Counted from the stretch's first letter, positions 32,779-44,939 are shown. The stretch: 64,000 bases of DNA from Cyrtodaria siliqua (GCA_037043455.1 JAWPHD010000131.1:434001-498000), one strand, 5' to 3'. The notes: generated by a model from the letters alone, not told the origin. Translations and numbers: made by a program.

Positions 32779-33560
32779 ATGCAAGATGTTTTATGTTTAG
32801 TTTTTCAGAGTGACATAAATCATGCCTTTAAAAATACATCTCGGTATCTAGATGACAAACTCAATATTGATAATCCGTTCTTTGCTCATATGGTCACTAA
32901 CATTTATCCGCCAGAGCTCACATTGAATAAAGCCAACAGTTCGGATACTACATCAGCATTCCACCTCGACATTTACCTCTCGATTTCTAATGATTTCATA
33001 CATAATAAAATAGATGATAAGAGCGATGAATTTAACTTTGACATCGTAAACTATCCAGATTTTGATGGGGATGTACATCCTGCTACATCATACGGGTGTA
33101 TATCTCCCAGCTCATTCGTTTTGCTACAACTTGTAATGATGTTAAGGACTTCAATGATCGATACCAAGTCATTACAAGTAAACTTCTGCAGCAAGGCTTT
33201 TGTTATCACAATATACATAGATCTTTCTCAAAATGCTATCGACGTAACGAAAACCTACTGGAGACGTACAACACCAAGCTTAAAACATCTCTGTGACTAG
33301 GAGTATCACAATCTTTATTTTATAGAGATGTGGTCTATTAACTTCAGAAGGTAAAGGGATCTGACGGGTTTCCTGACCACTTTACAAAATTAATCAAGAA
33401 ATTCGTCAAAAAGGGATACGACCCTTTATTATTGCAAAGCACTTCGTGTTAAGTGACTGATCCCTCTACTGTCGGTCGATACGCTTCACTTTTCCGTTGT
33501 GCGATGACTGGACAACCTCTTGGGATTCTAGGAATGCGCCTTCTGAAACCCGGACAAAGG
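32779..33560 (+). pseudogene. Reverse transcriptase remnant with YLDD box (non-LTR/Penelope-like type, class unsure)
   Basis: TSRYLDDKLNIDNPFF carries the YxDD catalytic box. It is followed by IYPPELTLNKANSSDT, DIVNYPDFDGDV and, in another frame, YISQLIRFATTCNDVKDFN and SKLLQQGFCYHNIHRSFSK. The downstream continuation FTKLIKKFVKKGYDPLLL and TVGRYASLFRCAMTGQP lies in 33385-33520 with a stop in between. This order matches a reverse transcriptase family frequent in mollusc and cnidarian genomes. The N-terminal fingers and palm are missing and several frameshifts exist. The 173-codon frame is not a host gene. Fragments of the same family occur at 49830-51140. Confidence 0.78.
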
Positions 33561-34470
33561 GAGGTAGGTGCATGAATTTTTACCCCAAGGTTTGTTTGGT
33601 CGTACCCTAGACTGATTTTCTCTTTGGTTGCAACTGTTATGGTTGTTCAGTACAATTCTGGAAACATTCTAAAGTGTTTCTAATTATGTATTTTTATATA
33701 GCTTTACAACAACATTTAAGTGTATCGTTTGTTAATTTCTCTGAATGTGGACTTCATTGTCAACGTTTTCCTTTGGAAGGGATGTACTTGTATTGATTTG
33801 TCAATTTGGGCGTTGAAGACAGGATAATAGCGAGGTTGTTTACCCATATATCGCTTTAAGCTAACCTGTAGGCCTTATTGCCTAGTGACCGTTCAAAGTT
33901 GGTAACGCTGTCTCCACCACTATGTATGTTTATGTATTGTCCTTTTCATTTGACATTTTGCTCATTTATTTCGGTTTGTGATTTCATGCGATCCAGTAGA
34001 AACCCTGGCAATCAAACTCAAGGGCACCCAGCTCTCAACATGTTTACAAAATAATGAGAACTGAGTCAAAACCTTTTGAATATTCAACAAATTAACAGTA
34101 AAGTAGTTGCTTTGAATGAAAGACATATTAGTTAAAAATAGTTTTAATTGCTAAATATGATCAGTAGTTAGATGGTCGGGTGTTATCGCTACTTAAAATT
34201 CCTTAAAATAGTGTCTATCGTCTAAATATGAGTACAATTCCTGTTGCAATAACGATGTAACACATTTACCCAGCTTGTAACAAAGACTTATACTTATACA
34301 TAGTTTATATTACACCTTATCATCCCTTATTTTTTTGATAGTTTTGTCTTTATATATTTGCATTAATTTTTAATTAATACTTCCTTTGTTCATTTTTCAT
34401 CAATTTTTGCGCACAATATGACCTATTTATGTGTCGACGTGCCGTAAAACACCATTCATTCATTCATTCT
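33561..34470 (+). mobile_element. 3' region and (ATTC)n tail of the YLDD-type retroelement
   Basis: Non-coding. Includes taatagcgaggttgtttac and a 3' end tgtgtcgacgtgccgtaaaa followed by accattcattcattcattc. Shared with 43205-43500 (the middle part) and with 28545-28605 and 52860-53075 (the tail), which defines the 3' end of the family. It follows the reverse transcriptase remnant directly, so the two are one element. Confidence 0.7.
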
Positions 34471-34479
34471 ATCAATGGT

Positions 34480-34975
34480 AGGTACCTGTCTACCGGAAGT
34501 ACCCGGATGTGATACCCTGATCTAGATATTTTTGTTGATTCGGTGAGAAAATATTTCGTTTTCTTTAGTTTATAATCCGATTTGATTAAAATGTTTCAGT
34601 GTAAAGTACCGGCCTTGTTTCGAGTTTAGAGCGGTGGTCCATTCTAGTCCTAAACGCCATTATTGAAGGCTGGGAATCGATTCATCTGACGATTTTGAAG
34701 CTGATATCCTGAGTAATTTATTTTAAATGACAGCAATTTCTCACGAAATCTCTTTTGTGAGGAAAAACAATGATTAGCGAGGCTGTCAAATTGGTCGGTC
34801 AGCCAAACGGTGATATTTAGTGAAAACAGTTTATTTCATAGATATTTTGCGGGAGGTGAGGGAATGATACCCGGAGCAAATCAGTTAAATCGGATTATAA
34901 ACTACAGAAAACGAAATAATTACTCCCGAATCGACAAAATATCTAGATCAGGGTACTTCCGATAAACAGGTACCT
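34480..34975. mobile_element. TIR element (~496 bp), non-autonomous
   Basis: aggtacctgtctaccggaag (left) and the inverse cttccgataaacaggtacct (right) begin inverted repeats of about 100 bp, including gatctagatatttt and gtttataatccgattt. AT-rich interior without frames. It abuts the (ATTC)n tail of the preceding retroelement. Confidence 0.8.
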
Positions 34976-35769
34976 GTCATTGTCTATAGTTGCTGCAATC
35001 ATTTGCCTTCAGTCGCTTTTTTTAAAAAAAATTGTAGACTTACTCCAATGTGAAGGATAGTTTGTATCTTTTAGGATCAAATTAAATAGTTTGACAATTG
35101 GCAAATACAAGTACAGCGCCTCCATATTTAAGCATTTCATTCAATATGAAGTCGGCTCCTCCTTGTTTGTAGTTTAAGCCTATTTGATTCCTACATTTAC
35201 TTCTTTACAAGTAAACTATTAATCTAATTCATGTAAATTCTTGGACTCACCAAGTCCCAACTCTTTTCAGGTTCTGATATTTCTTTATTCCTATAAAGAT
35301 CTTTATAATTATCTGTCCACTGTGAAATTGTAATATTATTACATGTTCCGTAGTAGTTTTGTTTCATAATTTGTTTATCGTCTGTCAAAATGCTTCGGTT
35401 TTTTAGCTAACGAGCGTTAACATGTTTATATATTTATGTTCATTTTAATGATGATGTACTCTATGTTCTGTTCTATTCATGTCTTATTTTAAAACAGTCG
35501 TATCCATCCACTCCTTCTTAATTTTTCTAATAGGTTTATTCGGGGGTAGTTTCATTAAAAGATACTGAATTCTTTTCTTTTTTTCCTTTTTTTTTTTGAA
35601 GCTGATAATGACTTAGTTGAGAATTCTCTACTGCTTCATTGGTGTTAATTTTAGATGTAGTGACGTACTATCAACATTTGTCATACAATTTGCTAATAAA
35701 CAAATTCATAAGTTTGATAGAGCATCATCAAAAAGAACTGACCAATCAATGACCAGAAAGTAGACATAC
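34976..35769. other. No gene seen
   Basis: AT-rich, T-rich runs near 35570-35600, no domains. Confidence 0.4.
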
Positions 35770-36030
35770 CTATACATTCTGGTAGGTGATAAACTCGGTC
35801 TTTATCCTTGATGTTCAACCAAGTTTACTGTTAAAATCAATGCATCTACAATGTGATTATTTGAAAACCTTGAATATTTCACGCACATTCATACAAATTG
35901 ATTCAATATATGTATCTTTCCAAATCAAAATATTGAAAAGTATCGTCTTTTTACTCTGCCAAAGATTTTCATTTTACTGCAGAACCTAAGGATAAAAACA
36001 GAGAAACACACATGTTATCACCTACTAAAA
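35770..36030. mobile_element. Possible small MITE
   Basis: ggtaggtgataa...tttatcctt near 35781-35809 has an inverted partner aaggataaaaa...ttatcacctac near 35990-36027. Imperfect arms of about 40 bp around an AT-rich centre. Confidence 0.4.
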
Positions 36031-36305
36031 ATAAAATAGAATCTCAACATCTCTGCAATGGAAAATTATGAATAGTTTGATGTTTATTGATGGTGGCGAT
36101 GTACTTGTATTTACATTCAGGACTCCATACAAAGTTACCCGATATTTTTTCATACGAGTCATCAACTGTAATTTGAGGTCAGACAACTCATTTGTAATAA
36201 AACATTAAACAAATATAGAATAGAATAGGGAAAATTCTCTCTGACGCTATAATGTAATCAACTGCACTTTCAAGAGTAACAGTGATATGTCATAAAATAT
36301 GTGTA

Positions 36306-36583
36306 GAAATCCAGGGGCGTAACTGGGCATACTCCTATACGCCCGTGTGTATAATTCAGAGATGGGTGTCGGAAAAATGAAAAAGCTAAATATGCGAAAA
36401 AAGTAATAAAAAGTGAAGCCGAATGGGTGTTAGGGTAAGGGGTGTATAGCTTTAAACTATAATATACGTCGCTCAAAACTACTTATTTAGGCTTCAATTT
36501 TAACGTTCAATTTTCATTAACAACCTCACACACTATCCCCCGTGCGTATACCCAAAAACACTCCAGGTACGCCCCTGAAACCC
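36306..36583. mobile_element. hAT-like MITE with 7-bp target duplication
   Basis: The element 36313-36576 (264 bp) has ends aggggcgtaactggg and, inverted, ccaggtacgcccct. It is flanked by gaaatcc on the left and gaaaccc on the right, a target duplication with one mismatch. A short duplication of this size and the aggggcg ends suggest the hAT superfamily (inference). No coding capacity. Confidence 0.75.
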
Positions 36584-37704
36584 ATGAGATCCCCCACTGT
36601 CCTTTCATTCAAAATTCTCAAAATTGTTTAAGAGGTTTTCCATTTTCATTCACTGCTTTATCTATTTTTTCCGTTCATTTACTGTATCATTTTGATAAAA
36701 AATTCTCAGGCAGATAGCAATAGACGTTTTGACTGTTTTCCTATTCGAGCGTTTAAGTCATCTAGAAAGATAGTTTCACCTTTACGTACAAAAGAAGCGA
36801 TTGCTTATTGTAATAATTTAAAAGTAGTACGATTCTGAAGATTTGTTTTATTTGATGATGGATAAACACAAGCAATATAAATTGGTTTCACTAAGTTAAA
36901 GATATTCAGTTTAATACATAAATAATATTTAGTACGTTCGGCTTCAACAATGCCATCATATCAGACAAGAAATTAAACAAAACAAAACGAAATCAGATAT
37001 AAAAAACAACACGAAAACGTATGGCCTTGTATTGCATAAAGTGATCAGGGTGTTTTAAATACTGTGTTACTTTTTCATATGGCAAAGTACAGCGGTGCTT
37101 TGTTAATTTTGAGATTATGGTAACAAAAAATCTTATTAAATTATCAAAATAAAACAATGTGATAAAACTACATACTAGTATATATATAAAAAAATGAACA
37201 TGATTCATTATTTCGTTTACTAAAACATAAAACAACCAAAATCTGCGAACCTTATTTTCTAGGTGGAAATCTGAAAACTTATTCAAAACTGTTAAATTGT
37301 AAAACTTGCAATAGAAGAATGAATAAAACAAGTTTTTTCTTGGTAATTATATTGTTTCACTTGATTTATCAAAATTTGTTTTGTTCGTAGATGTTGTTTG
37401 TTTAGATAGATACGCAATATGCCATGTGGCGTTTTTCCTGGAGTGTTTTTCCACTTGGCATACTGCGTTGTCATATGAGTTCTTCGAGTCGGCCTACTAT
37501 TGTCCTAGCGGTTACAAACTATAATATATTAAATAATTTAAACTATTAAGTACAAATCGATTGGACGTGAACAAATTGCTAAAGAAAACAGGCATGTATT
37601 GCAATTAACGTATTCTGGGTCAGTTTGGTGAAGATCGGGATGAAGTTAGTTAACCTAGGTAGTGAAATCAGATTAAATATCCGATAAAGGAGCTTTCAGT
37701 TGAT
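36584..37704. other. No gene seen
   Basis: AT-rich. Minus-strand frames at 36993-37474 are Phe/Ile/Tyr-rich without domains. Confidence 0.4.
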
Positions 37705-37956
37705 TTTATACCCCCAAACAAACGAAGTTTGGATGGACTATACTGGAGTCACCATGGCGGGCGGCCTGTTGATGAGTCGGTTGGTCGGTATATCTGTTGC
37801 AGCAATTTGGTGAAGCAAACTACTTCTACGTTTCCAAAGATGGGTAGATGTTTCAAAACACTATTTAGTATAAGCAATCTTGTGGAGCGAACTGTTTCTG
37901 AAGGTTTCAAGATATTCATTTGAAACTTGGTATTTGAAACATTCAAAGTGCAAATG

Positions 37957-38030
37957 TTAGTGACATAATTCTGTAGTGCCTCCACGAATGCCATTAGTGA
38001 CATAATTCTGTAGTGCCCCCACGAATGCCA
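37957..38030. repeat. 37-bp tandem duplication
   Basis: Two adjacent units of ttagtgacataattctgtag... ending acgaatgcca, differing at one position. Confidence 0.95.
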
Positions 38031-38489
38031 TGCATAGTTATTTGGCATTTTTCTTAGTAAACAATGCATGTCGATGTATAACATTTGTGGGGTTATTAAA
38101 CTCCTTCAGTAATAAAAGTAGTTCTTGTTTTATTTTAGAGATTGTGGCATGAAGTGACTCGTGTCATAAAAATAACTGAAGAAATTGGCTGTATTTTTAT
38201 TGTTTTTCACAATATTAACCAAGTCTTACGAATTTTCCCAGATTTAGCCAGATATACATGCTGTTTGAAAAAAATAAATAAAAAGATAGACAGCTTTTGA
38301 AACATTTTTCCTCAGATAGATTTTGTTTTCGCATATTGAAAGAACTACTCTTATTCATTCATGTTATTTATAATAGGTACAACAACAATTAAACAAATCA
38401 ATATGCATTCATGCTAGGTACCTGTCAGCAAGTTACTGTTCAAGATTGTAATAATTGGACATGGCAAGCTGAGAAATGATGAGTTTAAA

Positions 38490-39426
38490 CAAAAAGTAAA
38501 TATTTAGTGAAACACATAACAAACTTAAACAAAAAGTTTAACGTAACGTATATGTTTGAGTAAGTAGGTCACAATGATCTGGTTTTCAGGGAATGGTCAT
38601 TGCTTCACGAGCGGATGGTGCTGATAAACGTTGATGAAGATCGGGCAAGGTAATACTGAGATATAACAAACATAAATTCCACATCCCAGTCCGCCCAAAC
38701 TTTAACAAAAAGGTTAACGTAACGTATATGTTTGAGTAAGTAGGTCACAATGATTTAGTTTCCAGGGAATGGTCATTGCTTCACGAGTTGAAGGTGCTGA
38801 TAAACTTTGATGAAGATCGGGCAAGGTAATACTGAGATATAACAAACATAAATTCAACATCCCCGTCCGCCCAAACTTTAACAAAAAGGTTAACGTAACG
38901 TATATGTTTGAGTAAGTAGATCACAATAATCTAGTTTTCAGGGAATGGTCATTGCTTCACGAGCGGAAGGTGCTGATAAACTTTGATGAAGATCGGGCAA
39001 GGTAATACTGAGATATAACAAATATAAATTCCACATCCCCGTCCGCCAAAACTTTAACAAAAAGGTTAACGTAACGTATATGAGTAACTAGATCACAATA
39101 ATCTAGTTTTCAGGGAATGGTCATTGCTTCACGAGCGGAAGGTGCTGATAAACTTTGATGAAGATCGGGCAAGGTAATACTCAGATTTAACAAACATAAA
39201 TTCCACATCCCCGTCCGCCCAAACTTTAACAAAAAGGTTAACGTAACGTATATGTTTGAGTAAGTAGGTCACAATGATTTAATTTCCAGGGAATGGTCAT
39301 TGCTTCACGAGTGGAAGGTGCTGATAAACTTTGATGAAGATCGGGCAAGGTAATACTGAGATATAACAAAAATAAATTCCACATCCCCGTCCGCCAAAAC
39401 TTTAACAAAAACGTTAACGTAACGTA
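38490..39426. repeat. 176-bp satellite array, left segment
   Basis: The marker gaatggtcattgcttcacga occurs at 38591, 38767, 38943, 39115 and 39291, giving steps of 176, 176, 172 and 176 bp. Other constant blocks are gaagatcgggcaaggtaata and aaaggttaacgtaacgtata. Units are about 95 percent alike by eye. The array is cut at 39426 by LINE copy 2. Confidence 0.95.
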
Positions 39427-41833
39427 GATAGATATTTTATTCAAACATAAGGCATTACGCCCAACAGTTCACATGCAAATAGTACATACATATAAACATG
39501 TATATGAAATACACACAATATTTTCCAATTAATGACAATTTGTATAATTTCATAGTTGAGTTTCAAGATCATCTGTATATGTTACTAGTTAAAAAGTATT
39601 TGACAACTATTAAGTATATAAGTGTTTAATATATATTTTTAAATTAATATTCCTAAGTACTGATCAGAACACATTTATATCTGTGGACAAAAATGGAGAA
39701 AAGTGATATTTATTTATAAAACATGTCGTCTCTTCTTTTAAAACTTTTACAAATGAAAACGGACAGTTTCTTTAATAAACTCTTGTTTTCTGTTGTCATA
39801 AGTTCAATAAATTTTGGTATGTTTGGCCGTTTCCAAAAATATTTGTTAACATATTCTTTTCTTTTATCTTGATATAGTGAACACTCCAATACAAAGTGAA
39901 ATTCGTCTTCTAGTATATTACATAGCTGGCATTTTCTTTCGGATCTTGGTGTTTTATTTGGTCTATGCCATCGACCAGTTTCTATTTCTAACCTGTGACT
40001 AGAGACTCTTAGTTTTGTAAAAAAAGCTCTAAATTTCTTTATATTTAGTACATCTAGATAATACTTAAACCTGAAATCTGATATTATTCTGTATGTACTA
40101 GCTCTAGTGGAATCCGATAATTCAGCATTCCAATTTTGTATAAACATATCTTTAATTCGTTGTTTAAATATATTAATGAAATACGTAAAGTTTTCTACTC
40201 CTTGAGAATACCAAACTTCATTAAATCCTGTTCGTTCCAATAACCCTTTAACTTGAGATGCCCAGTTTAATTTATTTGGGTTTACGATCAGATCATCTAA
40301 CATAACATTATACATATTTTTTATATATTTGCGATCACTCGTACGTGTAATTTTTAACCAGAACCGGATAATATAGGCCATACGTTGAATTTTTAAAGGG
40401 ACTCTCCCGAGTTCTCCATATATGAAATTGTTTTGAGTTTGTGTTTTAACACATAAAAGTTGTTTACAAAATTGAAGGTGTACTTTCTCTAATTTTTCCG
40501 CATTTGAGAATCCCCATATCTCTGCGCCATAATTTAATATTGGCAAAATGAGTTTGTCAAAAATGTCTAAAGTGTGACTGACCGATAAGTCAGTAAATTG
40601 ATTTATATACGACTTCATTTTGAAGATTGCCTTTAATGCCTGGCCACTTAATGATTCGAACGTTTGATCAAAAGAACCGCCTGTGGTAAAGACAATTCCC
40701 AAATAGGTAAACTTATTTACAATTTCAATTACAGTATTATTATATGTGAACAATAGGTTCCTTTTTATCTGACCGCCTTTTTTAAAAAGCATGACTTTTG
40801 TTTTATTTTCATTTACGACCAATTTCCATTTCTGGCAATAACTGTACAGTATATCTAACCCATCTTGTAGCCCCTTTTCAGTATCCGAAAATATCACTAT
40901 GTCATCAGCGTATAATAGTAACAGCAACTTTAACATTCCAGTATCGATACCTTTAAAACCATTTAGTGTAAAATATTCTTCTAAATCATTTACATACATA
41001 GAAAATATAAAAGGTGACAAACAATCGCCCTGCGGCGCTCCAAGAAAACAGCTAAAACTGTCACTAAGCTGGTTTTGATACTTTACTCTTGATTTTATGT
41101 TCGTATACAATGATTTAATAATATTAAGGATTTTACCTCTCACTCCATATTGCATAAGTTTATAGAATATGTTTTGTCTAACCAACAAATCAAAAGCTTT
41201 AGTGAAATCTATGAAAGTTACATATAACTTTTTTTTTTCATTCAATATATGATTTATCAAACCATGGAGAACGAATAGGTTATCAATAGTTCCCATATGT
41301 TTTCGAAAACCAGCCTGTGCTTCAATATAAATATAATAATCCTCAGCCCATGTAGTTAACCTGTTGTTTAAAATTCTTGTGAATAATTTACCGAATGTAC
41401 TCAGTAATGTTATCCCTCTATAGTTTTCTGGTTGGTTTATATCTCCTTTTTTAAAAAGTGGTACAATATAGCCTTCCGTCCAGTGAGAAGGGAAATAACC
41501 CATATCAAAAATCTTATTAAAAACGTTCGCTAAGTATGAATCTAAATACATGCAACCATATTTGAACATTTCATTTATGACATAATCCGATCCGCCTGAG
41601 CGGTTGTTGTTTAACTCTTTACAAGCTTTATGAATTTCTGCTTGACTGATTTCAATATTAAGTTCGTCAAACATTATTTGTAGTTCATTGTTTAACGTTC
41701 TATTATTAAAATATAAAATATCATCATCTGGTTGGAAAAATACAGATTCTGGATCGTTTATTGATTTGAAATAATTTGCAAATTGAGAGGTCGTTATATT
41801 TGATTTTGGCACTCCAGTGCTCGCCGTTTTCAG
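39427..41833 (-). mobile_element. LINE copy 2, 5'-truncated, inserted in the satellite
   Basis: Runs on the minus strand from 41833 to the tetranucleotide tail gatagatatt at 39427. It corresponds to copy 1 from about 24426 onwards. Satellite sequence flanks both ends, but the satellite phase is not continuous across it, so roughly 110 bp of a unit was lost or rearranged at insertion. Confidence 0.95.
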
Positions 41834-41896
41834 CGAAGATCGGGCAAGGTAATACTGAGATATAACAAATATAAATTCCACATCCCCGTCCGCCAA
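39710..41896 (-). CDS. Intact reverse transcriptase frame of LINE copy 2, chimeric N-terminus
   Basis: One uninterrupted frame of 728 codons. Its first roughly 22 residues, starting MADGDVEFIF, are encoded by the satellite flank read in reverse; LINE sequence begins at about LKTASTGVP. It contains the complete reverse transcriptase (FIDFTKAFD, GAPQGDCLSPFIFSMYVNDL, YADDIVIFS) and the C-terminal Cys motif CQLCN...FHFVLECSLY. The endonuclease is missing because of 5' truncation. Compared with copy 1, I count five amino-acid differences, one of them replacing the copy-1 stop before YADD by Leu. A protein with reverse transcriptase activity is conceivable, but without the endonuclease it would not retrotranspose by itself. 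No promoter is evident. Confidence 0.9.
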   Translation of the reverse strand: MADGDVEFIFVISQYYLARSSLKTASTGVPKSNITTSQFANYFKSINDPESVFFQPDDDILYFNNRTLNNELQIMFDELNIEISQAEIHKACKELNNNRSGGSDYVINEMFKYGCMYLDSYLANVFNKIFDMGYFPSHWTEGYIVPLFKKGDINQPENYRGITLLSTFGKLFTRILNNRLTTWAEDYYIYIEAQAGFRKHMGTIDNLFVLHGLINHILNEKKKLYVTFIDFTKAFDLLVRQNIFYKLMQYGVRGKILNIIKSLYTNIKSRVKYQNQLSDSFSCFLGAPQGDCLSPFIFSMYVNDLEEYFTLNGFKGIDTGMLKLLLLLYADDIVIFSDTEKGLQDGLDILYSYCQKWKLVVNENKTKVMLFKKGGQIKRNLLFTYNNTVIEIVNKFTYLGIVFTTGGSFDQTFESLSGQALKAIFKMKSYINQFTDLSVSHTLDIFDKLILPILNYGAEIWGFSNAEKLEKVHLQFCKQLLCVKTQTQNNFIYGELGRVPLKIQRMAYIIRFWLKITRTSDRKYIKNMYNVMLDDLIVNPNKLNWASQVKGLLERTGFNEVWYSQGVENFTYFINIFKQRIKDMFIQNWNAELSDSTRASTYRIISDFRFKYYLDVLNIKKFRAFFTKLRVSSHRLEIETGRWHRPNKTPRSERKCQLCNILEDEFHFVLECSLYQDKRKEYVNKYFWKRPNIPKFIELMTTENKSLLKKLSVFICKSFKRRDDMFYK

Positions 41897-42330
41897 AACT
41901 TTAACAAAAAGGTTAACGTAACGTATATGAATAAGTAGATCACAATAATCTAGTTTTCAGGGAATGGTCATTGCTTCACGAGCGGAAGGTGCTGATAAAC
42001 TTTGATGAAGATCGGGCAAGGTAATACTGAGATATAACAAACATAAATTCCCTATCCCCGTCCGCCAAACTTTAACAAAAAGGTTAACGTAACGTATATG
42101 TTTGAGTAAGTACGGTAGGTTACAGTAACCTAGTTGTCACTGTGTGATCAGTGCTAGTGTTGTTAAAGTTTGCTGAAGATCAATGCTGGGATATAACAAA
42201 AATAAATCACCACTCGCCAGTGACCTCGTTTTCGGGGTATGGTCAGTGCCTCGTTATAGGAAGATGCTGTTAAAAATTGATGATGATCGGATATGGTAAT
42301 GCTGAGATATAACAACGAGGCATGCCCGCC
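41834..42330. repeat. 176-bp satellite array, right segment
   Basis: One and a half good units (marker at 41962), followed by two increasingly diverged ones (tgctgaagatcaatgctggg, gatgatcggatatggtaatg). The decay towards the edge is typical of satellite arrays. Confidence 0.85.
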
Positions 42331-42400
42331 GCCCGCCCGGTTTTCGCCAATCTATAAGCCGGTTTTTGAAAACCCGGCTAAAAATGATTGCTCAAATTAT

Positions 42401-43204
42401 TTGTTTAACTGATAACTGATTATTCAATACTTATTATGATTAAGACATTTTGAATATGTACGAAGCAATAGTTATCACATGCAAACGCAAAATCCAATAA
42501 GATGTCTATTTTAATGCCTTTAATTGCAATGTATTTCTATTAAAACGATGTTTAACACGAGTTTGAATTACTCCACCAACATAAATCCGGATTTCAAGTC
42601 CATCGTGCTATTCACTCGGCCACAGGCTGTATGCACTCAAGGAGAGTGACTGCGTTGAAATGCATACAACTAAAATGCTAACACCTTATTATTTTAATGA
42701 TACGGTTACATCCAAATGTCTGGGGTTCACCACAGTCATTCGTTTCTAGCAAATTTGTTTATGTGTGTTATTCTAAGGAGTATACTCCCTCCGCCAGTAT
42801 ACCAAGAGAATAATCTCTCAATGGCACGGTAGTATGTGTGGACTCTCACGAGTTGAAACATGTCCGTACGCCTTATATATGCCCATCCCATTGCTACGTT
42901 TTAATTGGTAATATCAATTAATGGCAAAGTGTTTGGAATAATAAAGACAATTAATAGTACTCATATCATATCTCGTTTAAATAATAGTTAATAGAATTAC
43001 TTAAAATTACAATATTGAAGTAAGTTAAAACAACAACAACAGCAGCAACAAAATTAAGCACTTACACATAAGGATCGGTACCCAGAATATTGGGATAGTA
43101 CACATTCGAATACTCAGAAAACTACAATAATATGGTTTTCTTGGTAGTACTTTGTGCGAATTAAGGGTGTATATTTGTAAAACAAACAACTCAAAATTAA
43201 CAAT
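42401..43204. other. No gene seen apart from a tRNA-like fragment
   Basis: AT-rich stretch with no domain-bearing frame; short frames on both strands are not supported. See the separate tRNA-Ser-like entry. Confidence 0.4.
42585..42632 (-). mobile_element. tRNA-Ser-like fragment, probably a SINE head
   Basis: The minus strand reads gtggccgagtgaatagcacg then atggacttgaaatccg. This resembles the D-arm and anticodon arm of a serine tRNA (anticodon TGA in cttgaaa). The variable and T arms are not convincing, so it is not an intact tRNA gene. Confidence 0.4.
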
Positions 43205-43500
43205 ATAGGCCATTTAAACCCTGAACAGTGAGGTAGGTGCATGAACTTCCGTCCTTAAGTGTATCGTTTGCTATTTTTCCTGGGTGATGGATTTCCTTTT
43301 GATGGGGAGATACTTTTATTTACACTGTCTTGTCAAGAAGGTTTAATAGCGAGGTTGTTTACACATAACATCTATTTAAGTTAACCAATAGACCGTATTG
43401 CCTACTGACCCTTCCATGTCGCTTATCCTGTATTCACCACTCTTTATGTTTGTATATTGTCCCCATTCATTGACTATTTAATTTGATTTTTTTTATTTAG
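43205..43500 (+). mobile_element. 3' region fragment of the YLDD-type retroelement
   Basis: gaggtaggtgcatgaa, ttaagtgtatcgtttg and taatagcgaggttgtttaca match 33565-33960 in the same order. No coding part and no tail. Confidence 0.65.
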
Positions 43501-43844
43501 TTGGTGCAATTGCCTTTGAGTGCTGTGGTTTATATAGGACTATTTTTCTCATTTTATGTATATAGATGCTGACAATGCTGCTGACAAAGCTACAGTAGTC
43601 AATCTATTTTATCCAACGCTTCATGTGAATACCCAATTAGTTCATACATTGTTTGCCATGACAAAAGTCCCATTCTTGATAAATATTGCTGTTCTTAAAC
43701 CTCACTCTGAAGTGATTTTATAAAAGAATTGTACAACTGCAAGTCATAAAAAAAAGACCTCGCTTCGGCCTCGCCTCAAAGTGCTCACATGTTAAGGAAA
43801 CAATTACAACAGCAATTTCCTAATATAACTCTATGTAAAACTGT

Positions 43845-44400
43845 GACTGGGGTCAAATTTACCCCAGTATCACCATTTAAACAAACTAGTTAAAGAAATA
43901 TAAGCTTATACTACATGCAGAATATTAGACACATATCTCATGTAGATTTGGAGCTTTTTAAAGGTTTTTCTTTAATGGCTTTACTCAATGTAATAGTGTG
44001 ACCCACAGGGCAAAACTTGAGTCAATTAAGGGTCACCGTTTGAACAAACGTAGTAGAGAACAATAAGCGTATGCTACATGCAACATATTAGACGTATATG
44101 TCTGGTAGTTTCAGAGAAGATTGTTTAAAAAGATGTTTATATATACTATATGTGACCCCTGGGGTGTGGCCAACCATGACCCCAGGGTCACCATCTTAGC
44201 AAATTTGGTAGAGGACTAAACGCTTAGACTACATGCAAAATTTTAGACGTCTAGCTCTTGTAGTTCAAGAAAAGTTTTGTTTTTAAAAGATTTTCCTATA
44301 TAACTCTATGTGGCCCTGGAGCGGGACCAAATATGACCCCAGGGTCACCATTGTAATTTATTTTTGTAGCAGGCCATAAGCTTATGTCATATGCAAAATA
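43845..44400. repeat. Tandem repeat of about 160 bp, four copies
   Basis: The marker agggtcacc recurs near 43866 (as agtatcacc), 44029, 44184 and 44341. Shared blocks include tacatgcaaaat, attagacgtat and ttcctatataactctatgtg. Copies are diverged (roughly 70-75 percent by eye). Confidence 0.8.
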
Positions 44401-44939
44401 TTTGTTTTAAAGAAACCTGATTTTTATTTAAAAACTAACCCTAATAACAGGAAACAGCTACCCTGTTGGAACTGCTATCATGGATTTTTCTTTCTCTACA
44501 AAGTACTCCATGACATGGTACCAGTAAGAATTGGCCACCTGAGATGGTAGCAAAAAATTGTCTGGCTCATGGTCTATAGATGCCCCTAGTTCCTAGCCCC
44601 AAACCCTCACCCCACCCCACCCAATATACGACGGGAGCATACAAACGGTTTGTTGTATAACCAAGAGCACTATCTATATAAAGTTTCAAAATTCTTTCAG
44701 CAAATAATTGTAGTTCATGAAAACACAGTTTTAGTTTTCATGATCAGGGCACAATGACTGAACGGTTTAATATTTTTGTAGGCATGCTTTTTTAATGATC
44801 GGGACACTGTGACCTTAATATTGGCCCTATTAACCTTATAATTAATATGAGTCATGATCATATCACAGTCACCTTGACATTTGACCTACTAACCATACAA
44901 TCAATAGGGGTTGTTGTTTTAACACGGTTACTATTTCTG

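Larger units (their letters stand above)
37705..42400. mobile_element. Composite repeat carrying a 176-bp satellite
   Basis: The left part starts tatacccccaaacaaacg and carries ctatactggagtcaccatgg. The right part ends with gcccgcccggttttcgcc and a small hairpin aagccggtttttgaaaaccc. Between them lie a 37-bp duplication (37957-37993, 37994-38030), the satellite array and LINE copy 2. I infer one repeat family with an internal satellite, as is common in molluscs; its exact ends are not proven. Confidence 0.4.
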
